Source of the DNA: Cellulophaga lytica DSM 7489
GTDB taxonomy: Bacteria; Bacteroidota; Bacteroidia; Flavobacteriales; Flavobacteriaceae
Direction of reading: 5' to 3'
Assembly (NCBI RefSeq): GCF_000190595.1
Contig: NC_015167.1
Coordinates: 124,001-188,000 of the forward strand
Length of the DNA: 64,000 nt
The notes below the pieces were generated by a model. That model worked only from the letters and a program-made list of their open reading frames with translations, ran no database searches and was not told the DNA's origin. Positions 26,150 through 34,783 of this stretch are shown here, in pieces. Positions within the stretch are counted from its first letter, which is position 1. Each line of letters starts with the position of its first letter. The position numbers and the translations under genes were made by a program.

Positions 26150-26683
26150 TTACTTTTTAACTTCGTTTAATTGTTCTGGCAAGCCCATTTTACTTGTTAA
26201 TGAACCTATTTTGTTTAAATCTATATCTCCTGTAATAGATACTAAAACAGTTTCTATTTTACGATTGTCAATTTTAGCGCCTTTTACATCACTTACAAAC
26301 ATTAAAAGTTCGCTTACGTGGTCTTCATCTTTACCACTTTTAATATAAAATTTAATATTAGCATCTTTATCTTTTACACGCATTAGCTCTTCTAAAGATG
26401 CTGTTTTTAAGTAAGATTTCATTGTGGTAAGCATATCTGCTCCAATAGCTTTATCTTCAGTAATAAAAACTTTTAAGCTGCTTATACTTTTTCCTATATC
26501 TATAAAGTCTTGTGTGTCTTTATCGTCTACGTCTACATCTATCTTAGTTAGTAGATTAAACATACTTTTATTTACAATAACAGATGATACGTTATCTAAA
26601 TCCTCGAACTTGTCAAAAATTGACTGTGAAAATCCTGTAAATGGTAGCGCAGTAAGTACTGCTATGATTAATAATTTTTTCAT
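26150..26683 (-). CDS. DUF4252 exported protein (first copy of a pair)
   Basis: A 177-residue exported protein with a Sec signal peptide (1-19, ending GFS/Q) and a DUF4252 domain (about 22-170: FDKFEDLDNVSSVIVNKSMF, quoted up to its end, and a C-terminal KIGSLTSKMGLPEQL). It lacks a lipobox Cys, unlike its downstream neighbour, so one copy is predicted to be soluble in the periplasm and the other membrane-tethered. It starts 9 bases after the anti-sigma-like gene. Function unknown. Confidence 0.82.
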   Translation of the reverse strand: MKKLLIIAVLTALPFTGFSQSIFDKFEDLDNVSSVIVNKSMFNLLTKIDVDVDDKDTQDFIDIGKSISSLKVFITEDKAIGADMLTTMKSYLKTASLEELMRVKDKDANIKFYIKSGKDEDHVSELLMFVSDVKGAKIDNRKIETVLVSITGDIDLNKIGSLTSKMGLPEQLNEVKK

Positions 26684-26692
26684 AATTTAATT

Positions 26693-27112
26693 TTAATTTG
26701 TTTTGTAAATCTTGTTTGTTGCTTCTTCAAATTTGTTAAGGTAAACCAGTTTTTCGGTGCCTTTGTTTAAGTTTTGAGCTATAAGGCTAAATGCTTTTTC
26801 AGTTTCTTGTAAAACGTATTCAGCTTCTTTTTGCTCACGATAATCATTACCAAAATATATGCCTAATACTAAAACTGCTACTGCTGCTACGGATAACCAT
26901 TTATAATTTCTTTTTCTAGGTTTTAATGGTACCTGCTTAGTAAAAGTTTCTTCTTTGGCGTTAGAAAAATAAGTAAACATTGTTGTGTACTCTTGTAAAT
27001 GCGGAGCAACATCACCCTGTAAAAAATAGGCTTTTAATGTTTCTTCTTCGGCAACCGTAGTGGTAGCTTCAAAATACTTTTCTAATAATTTTTCTATATT
27101 ATGCAATTCCAT
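26693..27112 (-). CDS. Single-span membrane protein, probable anti-sigma factor
   Basis: A 139-residue protein with a cytosolic helical N-terminus (about 1-65, HNIEKLLEKYFEATTTVAEEE), a basic stretch PRKRNYK, one membrane helix (about 72-87) and a short periplasmic helical tail. It overlaps the sigma factor gene by 14 bases and follows it directly, the normal arrangement for an anti-sigma partner. It has no recognisable zinc-binding HxxxCxxC, so the assignment rests on topology and position. Confidence 0.65.
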   Translation of the reverse strand: MELHNIEKLLEKYFEATTTVAEEETLKAYFLQGDVAPHLQEYTTMFTYFSNAKEETFTKQVPLKPRKRNYKWLSVAAVAVLVLGIYFGNDYREQKEAEYVLQETEKAFSLIAQNLNKGTEKLVYLNKFEEATNKIYKTN

Positions 27113-27608
27113 AATTATGTTTTTCCATTAATTTTTGTCTCACTGTTTTTCTTGCTCTTGACAATGCAACTCTAACTGCTGCAGGTGTCATCTCTAGTAA
27201 TTTGCCAATTTCTTCAAAACTGTACTGCTCTACATCTCTTAGTTGCAGTGCCATTTTTTGTTGTTCTGGCAAACTCTCCATTATTTTCTCTACCCAATTA
27301 ACACTGTCTTGCGCTTCTACTTGTCGTTGTAAAGATGCATTACTGTCTGTATAATTACTATGCACCAATTTTAAATTACTAGCTTGTTTAGATTTTAACC
27401 TGTCTAAACAAAAGTTTTTTGTCATTGTCATAGCAAAAGCTTCAACATTTGCGTATCCCTTCATACGGTCATTTTTAGACCACAATTTTAACAGTATTTC
27501 CTGGGTGGCATCCTCTGCCTCCTCTGTAGAGACTAGTAATCTTTTGGCTAGTCTAAACAGTTTATCCTTAAAAGGCATTACCACATTTAGAAATTCTGAT
27601 TGTTTCAT
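27099..27608 (-). CDS. ECF-type RNA polymerase sigma factor
   Basis: A 169-residue group IV sigma factor with region 2 (about 10-75: LFRLAKRLLVSTEEAEDATQ then EILLKLW) and region 4 (about 110-160: LPEQQKMALQLRDVEQYSFE then EIGKLLEMTPAAVRVALSRA). Regions 1.1 and 3 are absent, as expected. The downstream genes (membrane protein and two DUF4252 proteins) are the probable regulator and targets. Autoregulation is likely for such loci but no duplicated promoter motif was found by eye. Confidence 0.92.
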   Translation of the reverse strand: MKQSEFLNVVMPFKDKLFRLAKRLLVSTEEAEDATQEILLKLWSKNDRMKGYANVEAFAMTMTKNFCLDRLKSKQASNLKLVHSNYTDSNASLQRQVEAQDSVNWVEKIMESLPEQQKMALQLRDVEQYSFEEIGKLLEMTPAAVRVALSRARKTVRQKLMEKHNYGIA

Positions 27609-27838
27609 TTTTTAGTTTAGTTGTTGTTACAAACACTATTACTAGGTTTATATAAGCAAGACGACATAGAATGATTTTTGTTACAAAAAAATTTTTTTTT
27701 GTAAAAGTTGTCAGTAATTTACAGCATTGTAAACCGACACACTATATATAACGTATGTAACACATACTTAATATATGTGTAAAATTATGGAACAATAGTT
27801 GCGACTAGCTATGTTCTTACACTAAATAAATAACTATT

Positions 27839-29362
27839 ATGAAAAAAACAGTAATTCTATTATCTGGGTTGTTTTTATTTTTAACATCCTGTGATAAAAA
27901 TGATGATGATGGCGGCGGAGAAACACCACAAGCAGTAACACTTAACAATGAAATAAACGAATTTATCTGGAAAGGATTAAACCATTGGTATTATTGGCAA
28001 CCAGATGTTACCGCTTTAGCAGACACTAAAGACGATGACCAAGATGCCTTTTATTCCTATTTAAATGGGTTTAGTAGCCCTGAAGATGTTTTTAATGCTT
28101 TAAAATATACTGAAAAAGATGATTTCTCTTGGTTTATAGAGGATGTAGATGAGCAGCTAGCGAGTTTTAATGGTATTAGTACTACTTACGGTATTACTAG
28201 AGGGCCTTTAGTAAGAGTTGGTGCAACTGATAATGTTGTACAAGTTATAGGCTCTGTTGCTGCAGGTTCACCTGCAGAAGCAGCTGGATTAAAAAGAGGT
28301 GATATCATCTCTAAAGTTGATGGTGAGGTAATGACTATTGATAATTATCTTATTGTTAATAAACTATACACTCAAGAAAGTGTAATGTTAGGTTTAGCAA
28401 CCGTTTCGGAAACAGATGCTTTAACACAAACTGAAGAAAAATCACTTACAGCTGCAACTTTATCTATAAACCCTGTTCACCATACAAGCGTTATAGAAGA
28501 AGGAGGCCGTAAAATTGGATACCTTGTTTACGAAGGTTTCCGTGGAACCTACAACGGAGAATTAAACGATGCTTTTGGAGAATTAAAAGCTGCTGGGGTT
28601 AATGAACTTATTTTAGATTTTAGATACAATGGTGGTGGCTCTGTTTTATCTTCTGCTTTATTGGCTAGTATGATTTATGGTGAAGCTACTGCAGAAACAA
28701 ATACAGTTAGTGGTGAAGTTTTTGCCGAGTTAAAATACAACGCAAAAAGAGATGCCAACAATAGCAGTGTTTATCCGTTTTTTGAAGATGTTTTTTTATA
28801 TGACAAAACAACAGGAGCATATTCTGGAGCAACTGATATGAATAGGTTAACAGGCATAACTAGACTTTATGTTTTAGGCACAGAAAGAACAGCTTCTGCT
28901 AGTGAAATGATTATAAATGGATTAAGACCTTACATTAATGTTAAGGTTATTGGAGAAAAAACAACTGGTAAAAATGAAGGTTCTATTACTGTTGTAGATG
29001 CACCAGGTAATTCTAACACAGAACCATATACAGATACTGATAACAGAAGTACAAAACACACTGTTGGTATGCAGCCAATTGTTTTTCAGATATTTAATAA
29101 ATTAGGAGAAAATGATTATGGTGATGGTTTTGTACCTGATGTAGAAGTTAAAGAATATGAATACTACAAAAATATAAAACCTTTTGGTGATACTAATGAA
29201 GTATTATTACGTGCTGCTTTAGATGATATGCTTGGTACTGCTGGTAAGTTCGACTTACAAAAAGATGCAAACGTTACCAATGTTACAGAAGGTGTTAAAT
29301 TCCCTAAATTTAGTTCTGAAATGTATATTATGCCAAATGATATTAAGCCTACTAGTAAATAG
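27839..29362 (+). CDS. S41 family C-terminal-processing-type peptidase, lipoprotein
   Basis: A 507-residue exported serine peptidase. Signal peptide with lipobox LFLTSC (Cys 18) followed by an Asp/Gly-rich tether (DKNDDDGGGE), typical of surface lipoproteins in Bacteroidota. An N-terminal S41 helical part, a PDZ domain (about 125-195, GSPAEAAGLKRGDIISKVDG) and a tail-specific-protease catalytic domain (about 215-430) follow. The catalytic Ser is in TASASEMI and the Lys in GEKTTGKNEG. It is probably involved in protein turnover at the outer membrane. A 230-bp upstream region separates it from the divergent sigma gene. Confidence 0.9.
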   Translation: MKKTVILLSGLFLFLTSCDKNDDDGGGETPQAVTLNNEINEFIWKGLNHWYYWQPDVTALADTKDDDQDAFYSYLNGFSSPEDVFNALKYTEKDDFSWFIEDVDEQLASFNGISTTYGITRGPLVRVGATDNVVQVIGSVAAGSPAEAAGLKRGDIISKVDGEVMTIDNYLIVNKLYTQESVMLGLATVSETDALTQTEEKSLTAATLSINPVHHTSVIEEGGRKIGYLVYEGFRGTYNGELNDAFGELKAAGVNELILDFRYNGGGSVLSSALLASMIYGEATAETNTVSGEVFAELKYNAKRDANNSSVYPFFEDVFLYDKTTGAYSGATDMNRLTGITRLYVLGTERTASASEMIINGLRPYINVKVIGEKTTGKNEGSITVVDAPGNSNTEPYTDTDNRSTKHTVGMQPIVFQIFNKLGENDYGDGFVPDVEVKEYEYYKNIKPFGDTNEVLLRAALDDMLGTAGKFDLQKDANVTNVTEGVKFPKFSSEMYIMPNDIKPTSK

Positions 29363-29390
29363 TTTAGGTTTTATCATTGCTTTAAAAATA

Positions 29391-29422
29391 AAAGAGCTTG
29401 CTAAACAGCAAGCTCTTTTTTT
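29391..29422. terminator. Bidirectional terminator between S41 peptidase and TonB receptor
   Basis: A 12-bp stem AAAGAGCTTGCT (29391-29402) pairs with 29407-29418, with T8 to the right and A-rich sequence to the left. Confidence 0.85.
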
Positions 29423-29440
29423 ATATATTGCACTATAACT

Positions 29441-31318
29441 TTATAAAGTTAAGTTTAAACCCAACCTTACGTTAGCTCCTTTTGTTGTAAAACCTAATAT
29501 CTCTGTATACTCTTCATTTAACAAGTTACTTGCATTAGCAAATACAGTTAATTTATTATTTATAAGTGTATGTGAGATGTATAAATCTAAAAGCGTATAA
29601 GCGTGTAAGTTTACATTAGTAGCCGGGAAAGTTGCAAAATCAGAATCTGATCTATTACCTACCATTGTGTAATTTAAAGATGCATTTGTACGGTCTGAAA
29701 AATTGTAGTTTGCAAATGCATTTACCTTATGTTTTGGTAAACGTATACCTGCATCTCCTTCTCTTTCTGTAAATGTATAATTTGCTCCAATATTTAAAGC
29801 GTTAACTGGCGTATAGTCTAACTCTACTTCTACACCTTTTGCTTCAATTGTATTTTCTGCATTGTCATAACCTGTTGCTCCGTAAAAAACAAAATTTTCT
29901 TCTTTTCTATTAAAATATAAAGCACTAATTCTTAATTTGTCATTTGCAGCATACTCTAAACCACCTTCTATTGTGCGGTCTTCCTCTGGATCTAGGTCTG
30001 GATTGGCACCAAAATTACCAAATAACTGGTTTAAGCTTGGAGTAATGTATGATGTTGCATAAGACCCCATCAATTTAACATAACCATTTGTATTTTTAAT
30101 AACATAAGATGGATTAAAATTGTAAACAAAATTAGAGCCATACTCAGAGTGATTATTTAAACGAGCACCAAGGTTTAAGTTTAAACCAAAATCTGACACA
30201 TATACTACATTTGCATAAGGATCTACAATAGAAAAATCTTGTATCTCTGCATATTCCGTTTCATCATTAATGTAATTTACACCTAAAACAGTATAAAAAG
30301 TATCATTAAAATTGTATTTATTATACACATCAACCACTATGTTCTTACCCTCGTAAGCACTAGGAAAAGCAGATTTGTTTTCTGAGCTGTACTCACTGTA
30401 AGCTCCATTTATCACAACAGAACCTTTATTATATTTATAAGTAGATGACAAGCCAGCTCTTTTTTGATCACTTGTAAAAGAGTACGGAGCATCTAGCATC
30501 CCAAAAGACTCATCGTACTCACCACTATTTTTTGTTTGGTTTCCATATACATTTACAGAAAATTTATCAGAAAAAGTGTATCCTAAATTGACATCTGTAC
30601 TGTAGTTAGAGAAATCATCTTTTTCATTTTCTGGAGTAACAATGGCAGATAAACCGTCTGAATACCTGTTAGAGAAACCAACTTTATATGTAAACTTATC
30701 TAAAGTACCACTTACACGTGCACTGTTAGCGAACTCATTTACATCAAAATTCTGGTTAGCCGCTGTTTGATTTGTACCAACACTTGCTTGAAAATTACCA
30801 GAGATAGCATCTTTTGCAGCTTTTTTTGTTGTTATATTAATTACCGCAGTAGCTGCATTTGTACCATATAGTGTACTAGCTGCTCCCTTAATAATCTCTA
30901 TAGACTCTATGCTTGCTGCTGTAAGTAATCTTAAATCGTACTCTTGACCTACTGAAGATGGATCTGATACACGTACACCATCTATAATAATTAACACTTG
31001 CCTTCCTCTACCACCACGAGCAAACACACCCAAAACAGTACCTTGCCTGCTAGTACTACCAGCAATGGAAAATCCGCTTTTTGTGTTTATAATTTCTGCT
31101 ACTGTTTTACCTTGACTTCTTTCTAACTCTTCCGCTGTAATTTTTATCACTGTTTTACCAGAGTTTTCTCTTTTAAGTTCAAAGCGAGAATCACTAACTA
31201 CAACTTCATTTAATTTTTGAACCTTTACTTTTTCTTGTTCTTGTTGTGCTACAACAGTTGCACTAGCCAATACAGCCGCACATAAACCAATAATTTTTTT
31301 GTTCATTTTGTGTTTCAT
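29441..31318 (-). CDS. btuB: TonB-dependent outer-membrane receptor, BtuB-like (corrinoid uptake)
   Basis: Outer-membrane beta-barrel that takes up cobalamin or related corrinoids with energy from TonB. The 625-residue protein has a signal peptide (about 1-24), a plug domain (about 40-155: LNEVVVSDSRFE, ARGGRGRQVLIIIDGVRV, IKGAASTLYGTNAATAVINI) and a 22-strand-type barrel ending in the aromatic-type C-terminus LRLGLNLTL in ANVRLGLNLTL. Function is assigned mainly from the cobalamin riboswitch directly upstream and the divergent btuFCD-like genes. ATG at 31318; a second ATG 12 bases in is possible. Confidence 0.9.
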   Translation of the reverse strand: MKHKMNKKIIGLCAAVLASATVVAQQEQEKVKVQKLNEVVVSDSRFELKRENSGKTVIKITAEELERSQGKTVAEIINTKSGFSIAGSTSRQGTVLGVFARGGRGRQVLIIIDGVRVSDPSSVGQEYDLRLLTAASIESIEIIKGAASTLYGTNAATAVINITTKKAAKDAISGNFQASVGTNQTAANQNFDVNEFANSARVSGTLDKFTYKVGFSNRYSDGLSAIVTPENEKDDFSNYSTDVNLGYTFSDKFSVNVYGNQTKNSGEYDESFGMLDAPYSFTSDQKRAGLSSTYKYNKGSVVINGAYSEYSSENKSAFPSAYEGKNIVVDVYNKYNFNDTFYTVLGVNYINDETEYAEIQDFSIVDPYANVVYVSDFGLNLNLGARLNNHSEYGSNFVYNFNPSYVIKNTNGYVKLMGSYATSYITPSLNQLFGNFGANPDLDPEEDRTIEGGLEYAANDKLRISALYFNRKEENFVFYGATGYDNAENTIEAKGVEVELDYTPVNALNIGANYTFTEREGDAGIRLPKHKVNAFANYNFSDRTNASLNYTMVGNRSDSDFATFPATNVNLHAYTLLDLYISHTLINNKLTVFANASNLLNEEYTEILGFTTKGANVRLGLNLTL

Positions 31319-31404
31319 TAATAAAACGGGAGTAGAAATTATATTAATTTCTGCGTATGTCTGTACCCATACGTAAACTTTTATCCCGAAAGTTTAACAT
31401 TAGT

Positions 31405-31600
31405 TGTTTTGAATATGGCAGGTCTCCTGACTTGCGTCTTTTTGCTTTCCTTCCCATCATTAATATTAGACAGTGGATCTGTAGTTACAAAAAGCATTTA
31501 CCCTTGGTAAACTAAGCTTACAGTTGCGGGAACAGTTTTGGATTTTAACCAAATTCCCTTTTAATCTTACTACGCTACATAGCAGAACCAAAATTCGGCG
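31405..31600 (-). promoter_or_regulatory. Cobalamin riboswitch
   Basis: On the minus strand the conserved core elements appear in order: AAAAGGGAATTTGG, CCCGCAACTGTAAGC, GATCCACTG, GATGGGAAGG, and GTCAGGAGACCTGCC (the last at 31431-31417). A short P1 helix can form between TTTTG near 31595 and CAAAA near 31408. It lies about 90 bases before the btuB-like ATG, so binding of adenosyl- or other cobalamins should turn the receptor off, probably by sequestering its start region, since no terminator hairpin is seen in between. Confidence 0.92.
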
Positions 31601-31608
31601 CAAAAGTA
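31601..31608 (-). promoter_or_regulatory. -7 element of the riboswitch/receptor transcript
   Basis: TACTTTTG on the minus strand ends about 4 bases before the first paired base of the riboswitch, so the transcript would begin at the aptamer. No TTTG at the ideal spacing upstream. Confidence 0.55.
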
Positions 31609-31626
31609 ATCCTTTTTACTCAATTT

Positions 31627-31657
31627 TTTTATTCAAATTTAAATTACACTACTTTTG
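31627..31657 (+). promoter_or_regulatory. Promoter of the btuF-like gene
   Basis: TTTT, 19 bp, TACTTTTG: a full -7 and a 3-of-4 -33 box. The -7 ends 18 bases before the btuF-like ATG, leaving a very short leader and no room for a second riboswitch. Confidence 0.6.
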
Positions 31658-31675
31658 GACTTTAATTTATAGCCA

Positions 31676-32830
31676 ATGAAAATTTTAAAATCCATATTTT
31701 TAAGTTGTTTTATACTATTAGCTGCTTGTAAAGAAAAGGCTCAAAAACCTTTACCTAACACCACACAAAAAGAAAGTAACATAAAGCTTAATTATGCCAA
31801 AGGTTTTAGCATAACTAAGCAAGCAAATGGTATTACAATTTTAAAAATCACATCTCCTTGGCCAAATGCAGAATCTGCTTTTACTTATGCTTTAATTCCT
31901 AAAGATAAGGCAGCAACAATTACCTTAAATAAAAACGATTATGATGCTATTGTAACCGTTCCTATTAAAAAACTAGTGGCTACATCTACTACGCATATAC
32001 CTACATTAGAATCTCTTGGTGTTTTAGATAAATTAGTAGGTTTTCCTAACACAGACTATATTTCTTCTACTAATGCCAGAACATTGATTAATGAAGGTAA
32101 AATTGAAGAATTAGGCGTAAACGAATCTTTAAACACAGAAATGGTTATTGCTTTAAATCCTGATGTGGTAGTTGGTTTTGGCATAGACAATAACAATAAA
32201 ACATACAGCACCTTACAACGCTCTAATATTCCTGTTGTTTTTAATGGTGATTGGACAGAAGAAACGCCACTTGGCAAAGCAGAATGGATTAAGTTTTTTG
32301 CTCCGTTTTTTAACGCTGAGGCTAAAGCCGATTCAATTTTTAAAACTATTGAAACAGATTATAATAATGCTAAAGCTTTAGCTAAAAAAGCAACCAATAG
32401 ACCTAGCGTTTTAACTGGCGGTTTATATAAAGATTTATGGCACGTAGCTGGCGGAAAAAGCTGGATGGCTCAATTTTTAAAAGATGCAAACGCTAATTAT
32501 TTATGGAGTGATTTGCAAGAAACTGGTGGTGTTGGTTTAAGTATAGAAAGTGTTTTTGATAAAGCTGGCAAAGCCGATTTTTGGATATCACCATCTAGCA
32601 ACTCTAGTTATAAAGAAGTTGCAGAGTCTAGCCAGCATTACACCCAGTTTGATGCGTATAAGAATAAAAAAATATATACCATTACGTTAGTTAAAGGAGA
32701 AACTGGCGGAGTATTGTTTTTTGAGCTTGCTCCCAACAGACCAGATTTGGTTTTAAAAGACCTTATTTCTATTTTTCATCCTGAGGTTTTGCCTAATTAC
32801 CAAACTACATTTTTTAAACCTTTACAATAA
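31676..32830 (+). CDS. Periplasmic substrate-binding lipoprotein, BtuF/FecB-like
   Basis: Captures the corrinoid (or possibly a siderophore) in the periplasm and delivers it to the BtuC-like permease. The 384-residue protein has a lipobox ILLAAC (Cys 18) and a periplasmic-binding-protein fold of the helical-backbone type (about 95-370; PTLESLGVLDKLVGFPN and ALNPDVVVGFG are typical). An N-terminal extension (about 35-90) makes it longer than E. coli BtuF (266). It starts the three-gene unit btuF-btuC-btuD, with 1 base to the next gene. Substrate is inferred from the riboswitch-controlled receptor opposite. Confidence 0.85.
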   Translation: MKILKSIFLSCFILLAACKEKAQKPLPNTTQKESNIKLNYAKGFSITKQANGITILKITSPWPNAESAFTYALIPKDKAATITLNKNDYDAIVTVPIKKLVATSTTHIPTLESLGVLDKLVGFPNTDYISSTNARTLINEGKIEELGVNESLNTEMVIALNPDVVVGFGIDNNNKTYSTLQRSNIPVVFNGDWTEETPLGKAEWIKFFAPFFNAEAKADSIFKTIETDYNNAKALAKKATNRPSVLTGGLYKDLWHVAGGKSWMAQFLKDANANYLWSDLQETGGVGLSIESVFDKAGKADFWISPSSNSSYKEVAESSQHYTQFDAYKNKKIYTITLVKGETGGVLFFELAPNRPDLVLKDLISIFHPEVLPNYQTTFFKPLQ

Positions 32831-32831
32831 C

Positions 32832-33863
32832 GTGCCAAATCAAAAAAAATATACTTTAGCTTTTATAGTATTACTAGCAATACTGGTAATATGCTTTTGT
32901 GTTAGTATAAGTTTGGGCTCTGTAACCATACCATTTACAGATACATTAAGTGTAATTTTTGGTGGAGATTTAGAAAAAGAATCTTGGAGGTATATTATTA
33001 AAAATTATAGAATACCAAAAGCTTTAACTGCTATACTTACAGGTAGTGGCTTGGCTTTAAGTGGCTTATTAATGCAAACACTTTTTAGGAATCCGCTTGC
33101 GGGACCTTTTGTTTTAGGTATTAGTTCTGGTGCAAGTTTAGGTGCTGCTATTTTAATTATGGGAGCCTCAGTATTATCTGGTGTTTTTACATTTGGCGTT
33201 GTAAATAATGTAACTTTAGCTATAGCGTCTAGCACTGGTAGTTTTTTAGTATTATTATCTGTACTTGTTGTTGCTGCTAAAGTAAAAGACACTATGGCTC
33301 TTTTAATAATTGGCTTAATGTTTGGTAGCATTACTGCTGCTATTGTTAGTGTATTATCATACTTTACAGACGCAGAGCAACTACAACAGTATATTTATTG
33401 GTCTTTTGGTAGTCTTGGTAATTTATCGTGGTCCCAATTAGGTTTGCTAGGAACAATAGTTGGTATAGGAATTTTTATAAGTGTTTTTACCATAAAATCT
33501 TTAAATGCTTTTTTATTAGGCGAAAATTATGCACGCAGTTTGGGAGTACACATTAAAAAACAACGTTTTTTAATTATTGCAGCTACAGGTTTATTAGCTG
33601 GTGGTATTACTGCTTTTGCAGGTCCTATTGCTTTTATAGGTTTGGCTGTTCCACATTTAACCAGACAAGTATTTAATACTACAAACCACAAAATACTAAT
33701 ACCCGCAGTACTGTTATACGGTGCTATTTTAATGCTCCTGTGCGATACTATTGCACAATTACCATCTAGCGCCTATGTATTACCTATAAACGCTATTACC
33801 TCTATTATTGGTGCTCCTGTAGTAATATGGCTTTTAGTACGTAAAAAGAAAATGGTATTTTAA
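32832..33863 (+). CDS. btuC: FecCD/BtuC-type ABC permease
   Basis: Inner-membrane permease of 343 residues with about ten helices, forming the homodimeric channel of a type II importer. Family segments: LTAILTGSGLALSGLLMQTL, NPLAGPFVLGISSGASLGA, and near the C-terminus GPIAFIGLAVPHLTRQ (the coupling-helix region). The start is GTG at 32832, 1 base after the btuF-like stop; no ATG is available. Corrinoid specificity comes from context; by sequence alone an iron-siderophore system is not excluded. Confidence 0.88.
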   Translation: MPNQKKYTLAFIVLLAILVICFCVSISLGSVTIPFTDTLSVIFGGDLEKESWRYIIKNYRIPKALTAILTGSGLALSGLLMQTLFRNPLAGPFVLGISSGASLGAAILIMGASVLSGVFTFGVVNNVTLAIASSTGSFLVLLSVLVVAAKVKDTMALLIIGLMFGSITAAIVSVLSYFTDAEQLQQYIYWSFGSLGNLSWSQLGLLGTIVGIGIFISVFTIKSLNAFLLGENYARSLGVHIKKQRFLIIAATGLLAGGITAFAGPIAFIGLAVPHLTRQVFNTTNHKILIPAVLLYGAILMLLCDTIAQLPSSAYVLPINAITSIIGAPVVIWLLVRKKKMVF

Positions 33864-33871
33864 ATTTATAA

Positions 33872-34675
33872 ATTGTAAAAAACATCAAAAAAGAACAACA
33901 ACATATAGCCCTACAAGTAACAAACCTAAGTGTTGGTTACAGCTCTAAAAAACAACAAAATGTTATTTCTAAGGATATTAATTTTGCTTTACAAAAAGGA
34001 GAGTTAACGGCTATTGTTGGCGTAAACGGTATAGGAAAATCTACTTTACTGCGTACTTTGGGTAATGTGCAACCAAAACTTAGTGGTACTATTAGTATTG
34101 ATGCTATTGAAATTAACGACTACAAACCAGGACAATTAGCTGCTAAAATAAGTGTTGTGTTAACAGAAAAAATAGCTTCTAAAAACTTAACTGTTTTAGA
34201 AGTTATTGCCCTAGGAAGACAGCCATACACCAATTGGATTGGTACGCTTACAACTACAGATAAAGATAAAATTACAGAAGCCATTTCTTTGGTGCAAATT
34301 GAAGAGTTACAACATAAAAAATGTTACGAACTTAGTGACGGACAATTACAAAAAGTAATGATTGCAAGGGCCTTGGCACAAGACACTTCTATTATTTTGT
34401 TAGACGAACCAACATCTCACCTAGATTTGTACCACAAGGCAACTATTTTAAAACTATTAAAAAACATAGCCCACAAAACCCAAAAAACTATTTTGTTTAC
34501 CACTCATGAAATTGAAGTTGCTTTACAATTGTGTGATAAAATTTTAATTCTAGATAAAAACGAAAGTCATTTTGGCACACCACAAAACTTAATAGCCACT
34601 AATAAATTTGATGCCCTTTTCCCTAAAGACACTATTATTTTTGATGCAAAAAGTGCTAGCTTTAAGGTTGTTTAA
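33872..34675 (+). CDS. btuD: BtuD/FecE-type ABC ATPase with non-standard start codon
   Basis: ATPase subunit of the corrinoid importer. The frame is open from just after the TAA at 33869-33871, and the Walker A motif GVNGIGKST is encoded at about 34019-34045, upstream of any ATG, GTG or TTG (first TTG at 34058). Starting at ATT 33872 gives 267 residues, the normal size, 8 bases after the btuC stop. ATC at 33884 or ATA at 33905 are alternatives. Other motifs: LSDGQLQKVMIARAL (signature with Asp for Gly), Walker B IILLDEPTSHLD, and switch His in TTHEIE. A frameshift from btuC cannot explain it because the btuC stop comes first. Confidence 0.85.
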   Translation: MVKNIKKEQQHIALQVTNLSVGYSSKKQQNVISKDINFALQKGELTAIVGVNGIGKSTLLRTLGNVQPKLSGTISIDAIEINDYKPGQLAAKISVVLTEKIASKNLTVLEVIALGRQPYTNWIGTLTTTDKDKITEAISLVQIEELQHKKCYELSDGQLQKVMIARALAQDTSIILLDEPTSHLDLYHKATILKLLKNIAHKTQKTILFTTHEIEVALQLCDKILILDKNESHFGTPQNLIATNKFDALFPKDTIIFDAKSASFKVV

Positions 34676-34783
34676 GCATAAAATATAATATTATTTATTA
34701 GATGTTAATTACTTCTATTAGGCTTTAAAGAAAACAACAAACAAAACGTTTATCTTTACTTTTTTATAGACACTATTTACATT

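Noticed and set aside
34058-34675. Shorter ATPase gene starting at TTG 34058
   Set aside because: It would lack Walker A, which is encoded in the same frame just upstream; the longer frame gives the full family length.
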